From Candidatus Sungbacteria bacterium RIFCSPLOWO2_01_FULL_47_10 (GTDB lineage: Bacteria > Patescibacteriota > Minisyncoccia > Sungbacterales > GWA2-42-14), in NCBI GenBank assembly GCA_001820675.1, contig MHQO01000007.1, forward strand, positions 8,751-20,428: a stretch of DNA of 11,678 nt, written 5' to 3'. Position 1 is the first letter of the stretch. Each line of letters opens with the position of its first letter. The translations under genes and the position numbers were made by a program. The notes under the pieces were generated by a model. That model did no database searches. It was given only the letters and a program-made list of their open reading frames with translations, and was not told the origin of the DNA. This document shows, piece after piece, positions 6,752 to 11,678 of this stretch.

Positions 6752-6782
6752 AAAAAAATTCCGCACGTGACGGAATTTTTTT
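6752..6782. terminator. Bidirectional intrinsic terminator (PBP gene / dnaN)
   Basis: A perfect 12-bp stem (6752-6763 with 6771-6782) encloses the loop CACGTGA. TTCCG/CGGAA form the core and a 7-nt A-run pairs with a 7-nt T-run. It lies 18 nt past the PBP stop and 38 nt past the dnaN stop on the other strand, so it can serve both convergent genes. Confidence 0.88.
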
Positions 6783-6820
6783 GTTCTATTGAAATTGTCC
6801 GTATCTTCAACTATAAAATA

Positions 6821-7927
6821 TCATATATTTCTTATTGGCATCAAAACATAAAAAAAAGAATCGTCATTCTGCGAACGAAGAATCGATGCGGCAGAATCTC
6901 CTGATATTCCAAGAGAAACTTCGGCATCTGAAATGGAATCAAGTCCGTCAAGAAGGTACCGAAAATTAAAACTCAATGTTCCTTCTTTACCCTCAAACTG
7001 CTTCAAAGCTATTTTTGACTTCACGGAACCAAGTTCCGAAGCGGAAGATTCAACTGACAACTCAGAACCACCGAAACGTAAAATAATATCGTTCAGTTTA
7101 CTCGAAAGGATAGAAGCTGCTCTGATTTTTTGCATAAGTTCTTGTCTTGTGAAAATCATGCGCGATTCTGAATTTTTTGGTATAATCGCCCCGTATTCCG
7201 GAAATACGCCGTCAATAAGCCGTGTTGTCATTTTTTGATCTCCGAATTCAAAAACTGCCTGATTTTCAGAATAAAAAACATGCAATGCGTCATCTCCATT
7301 GCGCGTGTTTTGAAAACGGACTATTTCCTCACACGCCTTTAAAGGAACGATAATTGATCCTTTTTCTTCGTCACCCGATGTAAGAGAAGTTGTTTTCTCC
7401 GAAAGCCGGTATGTGTCTGTAGCCGCAAATTTCGCTTTTTTTCCGTCAATTTTCAAAAGAACTCCTGATATTTCCGGCTTGCTGTCGGATCGCGATACCG
7501 CACTCATAACACTCTGGATACCTTCAAGCGCGTCATAAAACGAAATAACGATCGAATGAGGTGATTTGAGCCGCGGGATTATTGGAAAATCCCTCGAATC
7601 GGTTCCGTTAATTGATATTTTTGAATTTTCAGACTGAATCAAAAGCGCATTTCCTTTTTCTTCAAGCGTGATGTTTTCTTCTGGAACCGTTTGAAGAAGT
7701 GTTGTGATAATGCGTGACGGAACGGCTATCTTTCCTTCTTTTATCACCTTGCACGGAAAAGATGCTTCAAGCGCAAGTTCTAAATTCGTCGCTATGATAA
7801 AACATTTTTTTCCACGCGTTTCAAAAAGGATATTTCCGAGTATGGGAAGATTTATATTTTTTCCGGTGAAACGTTCCGCTTGAATAAGAATATTTTTTAT
7901 ATTTTCTTTTGGAACAATTATCTTCAT
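6821..7927 (-). CDS. dnaN: DNA polymerase III beta subunit (sliding clamp)
   Basis: The 368-residue product has the normal length of the bacterial beta clamp, a dimeric ring that tethers polymerase III to DNA. Recognisable segments are LPILGNILFE near the start, SGVLLKIDGKKAKFAATDTYRLSE in the middle (family: GVLxxIxxxxLxxVATDxxRLA), LIDGVFPEYGAIIP, and the C-terminal end YVLMPIRNI (family: Y.xMPxRL). Three repeated clamp domains of about 120 residues are expected. The ATG at 7927 starts directly with the first clamp strand (MKIIVPKENI). It runs leftward with dnaA, 287 nt downstream of it. A -10 box (TATAAT) lies just upstream, so dnaN may be transcribed on its own as well as from dnaA. No strong Shine-Dalgarno is visible. 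Confidence 0.95.
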   Translation of the reverse strand: MKIIVPKENIKNILIQAERFTGKNINLPILGNILFETRGKKCFIIATNLELALEASFPCKVIKEGKIAVPSRIITTLLQTVPEENITLEEKGNALLIQSENSKISINGTDSRDFPIIPRLKSPHSIVISFYDALEGIQSVMSAVSRSDSKPEISGVLLKIDGKKAKFAATDTYRLSEKTTSLTSGDEEKGSIIVPLKACEEIVRFQNTRNGDDALHVFYSENQAVFEFGDQKMTTRLIDGVFPEYGAIIPKNSESRMIFTRQELMQKIRAASILSSKLNDIILRFGGSELSVESSASELGSVKSKIALKQFEGKEGTLSFNFRYLLDGLDSISDAEVSLGISGDSAASILRSQNDDSFFYVLMPIRNI

Positions 7928-7930
7928 ACG

Positions 7931-7942
7931 TTCTTTAAAGAA
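7931..7942. promoter_or_regulatory. Perfect 12-bp palindrome at the dnaN transcription start
   Basis: TTCTTTAAAGAA is a perfect palindrome located 3 nt before the dnaN ATG. It spans the start point (about 7939) predicted from the -10 box. The position fits an operator site, but no regulator is known from the sequence. Confidence 0.35.
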
Positions 7943-7945
7943 TAT

Positions 7946-7974
7946 ATTATAACTATTATTACTATTACATTTTT
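7946..7974 (-). promoter_or_regulatory. Possible dnaN promoter
   Basis: A perfect TATAAT lies at 7951-7946 on the minus strand. At 17-nt spacing the -35 position reads AAAAAT, a poor match. The predicted leader is about 12 nt. The -10 box abuts the TAR-trio tract, so the two readings compete. Confidence 0.4.
7953..7967 (-). promoter_or_regulatory. Five consecutive TAR trios (DnaA-trio-like tract)
   Basis: Read on the minus strand, 7967-7953 is TAA, TAG, TAA, TAA, TAG. Repeated TAR trios are the single-strand DnaA-binding motif described for bacterial origins such as that of Bacillus subtilis. No DnaA box directly adjoins it here. The nearest candidate ends about 68 nt away, so function is uncertain. 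Confidence 0.35.
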
Positions 7975-8034
7975 AAAATATGTTTATAAATCAATTTTCT
8001 CAAGCATTACTCGCATTTTTTGACACTTTTATCA

Positions 8035-8043
8035 TTTGTATAA
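8035..8043 (-). promoter_or_regulatory. Near-consensus DnaA box
   Basis: TTATACAAA on the minus strand matches TTATNCACA at 8 of 9 positions. It has the same orientation as the trio tract downstream of it. Confidence 0.35.
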
Positions 8044-8194
8044 GATGTGTACGGAAAACAGGAAAATCGGTGTTCTTTTTGCTTCTTTTTTTCAGTTGTC
8101 TGTTTACATTCAGATTTTCCAATCGTTTTACATTTATAATGCCCGATTTAACTCTCCGTGCATCCCCATGACCGCACCACGCCCATTCACAAGG

Positions 8195-8203
8195 TTATGC
8201 ACA
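8195..8203 (+). promoter_or_regulatory. DnaA box
   Basis: TTATGCACA is an exact match to TTATNCACA, located 11 nt past the end of dnaA on the dnaN side. A two-mismatch site (CCATTCACA) begins 12 nt before it in the same orientation. Confidence 0.6.
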
Positions 8204-8214
8204 CAAAAAGAGTT

Positions 8215-9600
8215 TTAGGAAGAGTAGATTTTTTCTTTTATTAATTTTATTTCTTCTTCAAGATCGAGATTTGATTTTAAATCGGCAAGTATTTTTTTGT
8301 ATGCGTGTATTGCCGTTGTGTGGTCCTTTTTTCCTATTTTTTCGCCGATAAAAGGAAATGAGCATTTAAGTTCATCCCGCAGAAGATACATGACGATTTG
8401 ACGCGGTTTCACAATTTCTTTTTTACGCGACTTATTAAGAATTTCTTTCTCGCCAAGATCATAGAAATCGGAAACCGCCTTTATCACTTTTTTGGGCGTT
8501 ACGAATTTTCTCGGAGCGTAAATGATCTGATTAAGCATTTTTTTAACGTCTTCAAGCGACGGAACCGTACTATTCATTTTTGACATGAGGATAATGCGAT
8601 TCAGAGCTCCTTCAAGCTCCCGAATATTGTTTTTTATTGTGTGTGCGACATGTTCAAGGATATCTTCAGGAACAACAAATCCTGATTTTTCAGCCTTTAC
8701 TTTCAATATTGTTAAACGCGTCTCGTAGTCCGGTTCTCCGATATCCGCGATCATTCCCCCTTCAAAACGCGACTTCAATCGGTCTTCAAGTGTTGCTATC
8801 GCGGCCGGAGGGCGGTCGGACGATATGACAATCTGTTTGTTTTTTTCATACAGCGCGTTAAATGTATGAAAAAATTCCTCCTGCATTTTTTCCGTCTTTG
8901 CGATAAATTGGATATCGTCCATTATGAGAAAATCATATGCCCGATATTTTTCCTTTAATTGGCCAATATCCTGATTTCTTAACGCCTCAACAATTTCCCC
9001 CATGAATTTTTCCGACGACATATATTTTACTTTTGTTTTTGGATTTTGTTTTATTATTTCGTTTCCTACCGCCTGAACAAGGTGAGTTTTTCCAAGACCA
9101 ACCCCCCCATAAATAAAAAGGGGGTTATAAATTCCCGGCTTCGTTACGATTGATTTTGAAGCGGCATGAGCAAGTTCGTTGAATGTTCCGACAATAAACG
9201 AATCGAATGTATATTTCGGATTAAGACTTGTTTCCGGGTCAATATTTAGATCCTTAAGTTCGAATTCGGAAGAAAGCGACGCTTCGTTTTTTGCCGCCAC
9301 AGTCTTTGGAAGCGGCACGAGCGCCTTTTTCATAAGATCTTTTTGGTTTGTCTGCGGCTTTCCTATGATATAGGAAACCTCTTTGACTTCGGAATTGATA
9401 TTTCGAATCGCGCGCAGGATGAATTTGTTGTATTTATTCTGTAGCCACTCTTTTACGAACCCGTTGGGAACGGAAACCGTCGCTCTTCCCTCGTCGATTC
9501 CGACAACCGAAGTATCTTTAAACCATGTTAAAAAAGATGCCCGGCTAATGTTGATCTCTATATCGGCTAACGCCGTTTTCCAAAGTTCACCGAATTCCAT
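8215..9600 (-). CDS. dnaA: Chromosomal replication initiator DnaA
   Basis: DnaA binds origin boxes and melts DNA to start replication. The 461-residue protein has the usual four domains. Domain I (about 1-80) contains SFLTWFKDT and FVKEWLQNKY. A short variable linker (about 81-118) precedes the AAA+ domain. That domain has Walker A GGVGLGKT (165-172), Walker B with D228-D229 in IMDDIQFI, and SSDRPP. The C-terminal domain IV carries the DNA-binding signature DHTTAIHAYKKI (from D426), which reads DNA boxes. ATG 9600 gives the family-typical start (MEFGELWKTALADI). No strong Shine-Dalgarno is visible; GGA lies 7 nt upstream. The gene is divergent from rpmH and is followed by dnaN. The leader contains a nested inverted repeat (9614-9674). 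Confidence 0.97.
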   Translation of the reverse strand: MEFGELWKTALADIEINISRASFLTWFKDTSVVGIDEGRATVSVPNGFVKEWLQNKYNKFILRAIRNINSEVKEVSYIIGKPQTNQKDLMKKALVPLPKTVAAKNEASLSSEFELKDLNIDPETSLNPKYTFDSFIVGTFNELAHAASKSIVTKPGIYNPLFIYGGVGLGKTHLVQAVGNEIIKQNPKTKVKYMSSEKFMGEIVEALRNQDIGQLKEKYRAYDFLIMDDIQFIAKTEKMQEEFFHTFNALYEKNKQIVISSDRPPAAIATLEDRLKSRFEGGMIADIGEPDYETRLTILKVKAEKSGFVVPEDILEHVAHTIKNNIRELEGALNRIILMSKMNSTVPSLEDVKKMLNQIIYAPRKFVTPKKVIKAVSDFYDLGEKEILNKSRKKEIVKPRQIVMYLLRDELKCSFPFIGEKIGKKDHTTAIHAYKKILADLKSNLDLEEEIKLIKEKIYSS

Positions 9601-9613
9601 AAATCGTCCATTC

Positions 9614-9674
9614 CACTCATACAGGAACGAGTTTCACATGGTTTTTGAGAAATGTGCATTCGACGGTATGAGTG
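9614..9674 (-). repeat. Nested inverted repeat in the dnaA leader
   Basis: CACTCATAC (9614-9622) and GTATGAGTG (9666-9674) form a perfect 9-bp stem. Inside it CGA/TCG (9628-9630, 9660-9662) and CACAT/ATGTG (9635-9639, 9652-9656) nest in order. The left arm lies 13 nt before the dnaA ATG, so a dnaA transcript starting upstream would carry a 61-nt hairpin. Confidence 0.5.
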
Positions 9675-9773
9675 ATCGAAACAATTATTCTACGCGAGTG
9701 TTCGCCTTGTTGATTATACGGTTGAATATGAAAGGGAGCAAAAATAGGAAATATGAATAAGGTGTGAGAAGGG

Positions 9774-9782
9774 TGTGGATAA
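9774..9782 (-). promoter_or_regulatory. DnaA box (consensus)
   Basis: TGTGGATAA on the plus strand is the exact reverse complement of the TTATCCACA consensus. It lies 98 nt before rpmH. It may act in origin function or in dnaA/rpmH control. Confidence 0.7.
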
Positions 9783-9786
9783 CACT

Positions 9787-9844
9787 GATTGCAAACAATG
9801 ATACATGGTTTGTGTTTTTGTTGGGCACTCTTCGCATTGCAATC
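9787..9844. repeat. 8-bp inverted repeat overlapping the rpmH -35 box
   Basis: GATTGCAA (9787-9794) and TTGCAATC (9837-9844) are perfectly inverted with 42 nt between them. The right arm contains the rpmH -35 hexamer and the left arm lies 4 nt from the DnaA box. This could be a pair of regulator sites; eight base pairs can also arise by chance. Confidence 0.35.
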
Positions 9845-9865
9845 TCCCCAATGTGTTAGTATACT
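9837..9865 (+). promoter_or_regulatory. rpmH promoter
   Basis: TTGCAA (9837-9842), a 17-nt spacer and TATACT (9860-9865) form a good sigma-70-type promoter. The rpmH ATG begins 6 nt after the -10, exactly at the expected +1, predicting a leaderless mRNA. Confidence 0.72.
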
Positions 9866-9871
9866 ACGTGT

Positions 9872-10006
9872 ATGTCTATTACATACCAGCCAAAAAAGAA
9901 AAAAAGAAAGAAGAAACACGGTTTTTTGAAGAGAATGAGCACACCCACAGGACAAAGGGTTTTAAAACGAAGAAGGAGAAAGGGGAGGGTGCGATTGACT
10001 GTCTAA
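9872..10006 (+). CDS. rpmH: 50S ribosomal protein L34
   Basis: This 44-codon gene encodes a very basic protein beginning [20 protein letters not shown]. It matches L34 (family: MKRTYQPSxxKRxRxHGFRxRM...GRxVLxxRRxKGRxxL). The later part contains [19 protein letters not shown]34 sits inside the large ribosomal subunit and binds 23S rRNA. The length is normal for L34. The ATG lies at the predicted transcription start, with no room for a Shine-Dalgarno sequence. It starts the rpmH-rnpA-yidD-yidC-jag block, one of the most conserved arrangements next to dnaA. Confidence 0.97.
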   Translation: MSITYQPKKKKRKKKHGFLKRMSTPTGQRVLKRRRRKGRVRLTV

Positions 10007-10035
10007 ATGCTAAATGTAATGCCAGCTCGTTCATT

Positions 10036-10392
10036 ATGGCGCTTCCCCGCACAAATCGTCTGAGTGCTTCTGAAATTCGAAGGAAGAAAATATTTCACGC
10101 AAGACGGACGCACACGCGCATCGGGACAATTTTTGTAAAGGAAGAAAGCGGCCCCAATCCTCGATTTGCATTCGTAGTATCGAGCAAAGTTTCAAAAAAA
10201 GCGGTTGAACGGAACAAAATTCGCAGGCGCGCGGCAGAATGGGTGCGAAAAAGACGCATGGACATGCGCGTCGACGTTTTTGTCTTTGTGGTATTCAAAA
10301 AAGAGGCGGGTGAATTTTCAAAAAAAGAATTTTATGACGCCCTGGAAGAATCATTCCGAAAGGCAGGAATACTGAAAGACAGTCTCACATGA
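10036..10392 (+). CDS. rnpA: Ribonuclease P protein component
   Basis: RnpA is the small basic protein that helps the RNase P RNA remove 5' leaders from pre-tRNAs. The 118-residue product begins MALPRTNRLSASEI, matching the family start (MLPKxxRLxxxxEF). It carries RFAFVVSSKVSKKAVERN followed by KIRRR, the RNR motif region (R59, N60). ATG 10036 is chosen by this similarity. The frame is also open upstream, right through rpmH to 9805, but that extension is a shadow of the Lys-rich L34 codons or an unusual overlap (see findings). No Shine-Dalgarno is visible. The stop overlaps the yidD start (ATGA at 10389-10392), implying translational coupling. Confidence 0.95.
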   Translation: MALPRTNRLSASEIRRKKIFHARRTHTRIGTIFVKEESGPNPRFAFVVSSKVSKKAVERNKIRRRAAEWVRKRRMDMRVDVFVFVVFKKEAGEFSKKEFYDALEESFRKAGILKDSLT

Positions 10393-10664
10393 ATTCATCG
10401 AACGCACCACAACACACAACCCAAACTATGGCTACTCAAATCGTCACAACTCTTATCAAACTATATCAAAAAACTTTTTCGCCGGATCATGGAGCGTTTC
10501 GGAATGTTTCGGGTTTCTCGCGATGCAGATTTTATCCTTCTTGTTCAGAGTATACGAAAGAAGCGGTGAGTCAATATGGACTTTTTAAAGGTGCCGTGGT
10601 ATCGCTAAGAAGAATTATTCGCTGCAACCCGTTTCACCACGGAGGATATGATCCTTTGAAATGA
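10389..10664 (+). CDS. yidD: Membrane protein insertion efficiency factor YidD
   Basis: The 91-residue product has the YidD core: LIKLYQKTFSPDHG, CRFYPSCSEYTKEAV, YGLFKGAVVSLRRIIRCNPFHHGGYDP. YidD is a small protein associated with the inner face of the membrane and aids YidC-dependent insertion. The three conserved cysteines (CRFYPSC and RCNPFH) are present. Between SPDHG and CRFYPSC about eight extra residues (AFRNVSGF) occur compared with the E. coli type. ATG 10389 overlaps the rnpA stop. ATG 10428 would give a 78-residue protein nearer to the usual N-terminus and is a real alternative. yidC follows 77 nt later, after an inverted-repeat element that starts on the yidD stop codon. Confidence 0.94.
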   Translation: MNSSNAPQHTTQTMATQIVTTLIKLYQKTFSPDHGAFRNVSGFSRCRFYPSCSEYTKEAVSQYGLFKGAVVSLRRIIRCNPFHHGGYDPLK

Positions 10665-10732
10665 ATTAAAAATGAAGAATTAAGAATGAAGGTTTTTTGA
10701 TTCCCGATTCGTAATTTTTTGTTTCTGATTCA
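10662..10732 (+). repeat. Heptad-repeat hairpin element between yidD and yidC
   Basis: From 10663 four consecutive 7-mers fit RAATKAA (10663-10690). After GGTTTTT the phase continues with 7-mers such as TGATTCC, CGATTCG and TAATTTT (10698-10732). The left arm (10662-10692) matches the reverse complement of the right arm (10702-10732) at 22 of 31 positions, and 26 of 31 can pair if G-U pairs count. The 9-nt loop is T-rich. The hairpin starts on the first base of the yidD stop codon. Confidence 0.6.
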
Positions 10733-10741
10733 ATCTGTTTT

Positions 10742-11467
10742 TTGTTGAGTTTTCTATCTCCACTTTTCAACGAATTAATGTATCGCCCTCTTTTAAATGG
10801 GCTTATTTTTATGTATGTCGTTCTTCCGGTGGATGACATGGGGCTTGCGATAATTCTTTTCACGGTTCTTATACGCCTAATACTGTTTCCACTTGCGCAT
10901 TTTTCATTGGTTTCCCAGCGAAAAATGGCGATTATTCAGCCGAAAATAAAGGAAATTCAGGAGAAGTATAAGGATAAAAAAGAAGAACAATCCCGAAAGA
11001 TTATGGAGTTGTATCGTGATCACAAGACAAACCCGTTTTCCGGATGTCTTCTTTTGATCGTACAGCTTCCCATATTTATTGCGCTTTTTCAGGTATTTCG
11101 ATACGGGCTTGATGCTTCGTCGTTTGCATACCTCTATTCATTCGTGTCTGCCCCGGAGTCAATCAATACGACATTTCTTGGCCTAATCGACATGTCGCAG
11201 AGGAGTATTGCGCTCTCGATTCTTGTCGGAGTCAGTCAATTCATACAGGCGCGCACCATGCCACAGCCGACGTTGGCCGGTCCGGAAAAGGGCGAATTGA
11301 GCTTTTCTCATGAATTTGGCAAAGCAATGCAGACGAACATGAAATATATGCTTCCGATTATCATGACGGTTATTTCTTTTTCGCTTCCTTCCGCACTTGC
11401 CCTCTACTTTACAATTTCCAACGCATTTGTTATATTGCAGCAGATGATTGTGCACAGGAACCAATAA
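10742..11467 (+). CDS. yidC: Membrane protein insertase YidC/Oxa1/SpoIIIJ family
   Basis: YidC inserts and folds membrane proteins in the cytoplasmic membrane, alone or with SecYEG. The 241-residue product has the five-helix core and lacks the large periplasmic domain of proteobacterial YidC. Helix 1 contains LAIILFTVLIRLILFPL with R45, the conserved positive residue of the hydrophilic groove. The cytoplasmic hairpin follows (about 58-95, KMAIIQPKIKEIQEKYKDKK). Then comes NPFSGCLLLIVQLPIFIALF, and two or three further helices end at about residue 233. TTG 10742 (or the adjacent TTG 10745) is chosen because RPLLNGLIF needs an N-terminal segment as in relatives. ATG 10778 is an alternative. No Shine-Dalgarno is visible. 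Confidence 0.95.
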   Translation: MLSFLSPLFNELMYRPLLNGLIFMYVVLPVDDMGLAIILFTVLIRLILFPLAHFSLVSQRKMAIIQPKIKEIQEKYKDKKEEQSRKIMELYRDHKTNPFSGCLLLIVQLPIFIALFQVFRYGLDASSFAYLYSFVSAPESINTTFLGLIDMSQRSIALSILVGVSQFIQARTMPQPTLAGPEKGELSFSHEFGKAMQTNMKYMLPIIMTVISFSLPSALALYFTISNAFVILQQMIVHRNQ

Positions 11468-11521
11468 CCAACCGCCAACAACCGACAGCGAGTGTTGCGG
11501 GTTGTGGGGTGTGGGTTGTGG
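11461..11521 (+). repeat. Heptad-repeat inverted element between yidC and jag
   Basis: Four 7-mers beginning CC (CCAATAA, CCAACCG, CCAACAA, CCGACAG; 11461-11488) are followed by CGAGT and four 7-mers of the form GKTGYGG (11494-11521). The second set is roughly the reverse complement of the first (16 of 28 without gaps; ACAACC/GGTTGT pairs exactly). The yidC stop codon lies within the first 7-mer. Confidence 0.55.
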
Positions 11522-11530
11522 GCAAATGAG

Positions 11531-11678
11531 TTGGATTCTGTTAGACAAAAAATTAAACAAATATTGGATATTGTCGGCATAGAGGCGGAGTTTGAGGTAC
11601 GGGACGCGCTCGGACCGGATGATGCCGCCCGTATTACTATCCTTACAAACGACTCTCGCCTGCTTATCGGACATAACG
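11531..11678 (+). CDS. jag: Jag/KhpB family RNA-binding protein, N-terminal part (partial)
   Basis: The frame is open from TTG 11531 to the right edge (49 codons). It encodes MDSVRQKIKQILDIVGIEAEFEV, then ARITILTNDSRLLIGHN. This fits the KH domain of the SpoIIIJ-associated protein Jag (KhpB), whose start is xxIxxxLxxxGxxxxV and whose KH loop is LIGxxGxxL. Jag proteins bind RNA through KH and R3H domains and are usually encoded directly after yidC. Only the first KH strands are in the window; the R3H domain would lie outside. TTG 11531 is preferred because it gives the family-like start. An upstream in-frame TTG (11516) lies inside the repeat element. No Shine-Dalgarno is visible. Confidence 0.85.
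   Translation, partial: MDSVRQKIKQILDIVGIEAEFEVRDALGPDDAARITILTNDSRLLIGHN

Larger units (their letters stand above)
7928..8214. other. dnaA-dnaN intergenic region, replication-origin candidate
   Basis: This 287-nt non-coding stretch is AT-rich, most strongly at 7940-8000. It contains one exact DnaA box (8195-8203), a one-mismatch box (8035-8043), a two-mismatch site (CCATTCACA, 8183-8191) and a TAR-trio tract (7953-7967) beside the dnaN promoter. Spacers between dnaA and dnaN often hold origin elements. Open frames on the plus strand here (for example 7980-8171) encode hydrophobic, AT-driven peptides without motifs and are not called. Confidence 0.5.
9601..9871. other. dnaA-rpmH divergent spacer, replication-origin candidate
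   Basis: This 271-nt non-coding region separates the two divergent gene blocks, the usual location of oriC in many bacteria. It contains one exact DnaA box (9774-9782), a seven-of-nine site TGTGCATTC (9653-9661), two perfect inverted repeats with arms about 42-43 nt apart, and the rpmH promoter. I see no tRNA, small-RNA gene or supportable CDS here. A 112-codon open frame on the minus strand (9617-9955) runs across rpmH and is not called. Confidence 0.5.

Noticed and set aside
8135..8140. TATAAT on the plus strand in the dnaA-dnaN spacer as a promoter
   Set aside because: No -35 at suitable spacing and no gene in that direction before dnaA, which is on the other strand.
7980..8218. Two overlapping hydrophobic open frames in the dnaA-dnaN spacer
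   Set aside because: Phe/Leu-rich translation of AT-rich DNA, no Shine-Dalgarno, no family resemblance, and they cover the DnaA box.
9617..9955. 112-codon minus-strand frame upstream of dnaA
   Set aside because: It runs antisense through rpmH and its promoter, and has no recognisable domain.
10007..10063. 18-codon frame starting ATG directly after the rpmH stop
   Set aside because: It is in a different frame from rnpA, ends quickly and has no supporting signal.
1..11678. CRISPR arrays, tRNA/rRNA genes, insertion sequences, integrase or toxin-antitoxin genes
   Set aside because: None seen on reading both strands. The short repeats present are 7-nt-period intergenic arrays without spacers.

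Overview
This window looks like chromosomal backbone from a Candidate Phyla Radiation bacterium (Patescibacteria, probably the Parcubacteria group), centred on the replication-origin neighbourhood. The lineage is an inference. It rests on the gene content, a short YidC without a large periplasmic domain, a minimal L34, frequent TTG/GTG starts, and few Shine-Dalgarno sequences. TGA is used as a stop (ruvC, rnpA, yidD), so the recoded CPR lineages (Absconditabacteria, Gracilibacteria) are unlikely. I see no tRNA, rRNA, CRISPR array, prophage or insertion sequence.

Left part (1-2712, + strand). The last 36 codons of ruvB are followed by a small two-helix membrane protein, a membrane-anchored bacterial PH-domain protein, yebC and ruvC. 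Then comes a 47-codon, extremely acidic mini-gene that ends at a perfect 12-bp hairpin terminator. Holliday-junction functions (ruvB, ruvC) thus bracket two membrane proteins and a translation/regulatory factor.

Middle (2783-6782). tyrS (-) and a class A penicillin-binding protein gene (+) diverge from a 100-bp region with two recognisable sigma-70-type promoters. The TyrRS carries an unusual four-cysteine insertion. The PBP gene ends at a second perfect 12-bp hairpin, shared with the convergent dnaN.

Origin block (6821-11678). dnaN and dnaA run leftward. rpmH, rnpA, yidD, yidC and jag run rightward, the classic rpmH-oriC-dnaA layout. The two spacers flanking dnaA (7928-8214 and 9601-9871) carry the DnaA-box-like sites, an AT-rich tract with five consecutive TAR trios, and several inverted repeats. 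The right-hand genes cover ribosome assembly (L34), tRNA 5' processing (RnpA) and membrane-protein insertion (YidD, YidC, Jag/KhpB).

Two patterns stand out. First, promoters for the PBP gene and rpmH have identical geometry (-35, 17 nt, -10, 6 nt, start codon). This predicts leaderless mRNAs; tyrS is close to the same arrangement. Second, three gene junctions (yebC/ruvC, yidD/yidC, yidC/jag) hold imperfect inverted repeats that start on the upstream stop codon. At least two of them are built from 7-nt repeats. I do not recognise them as a named element.
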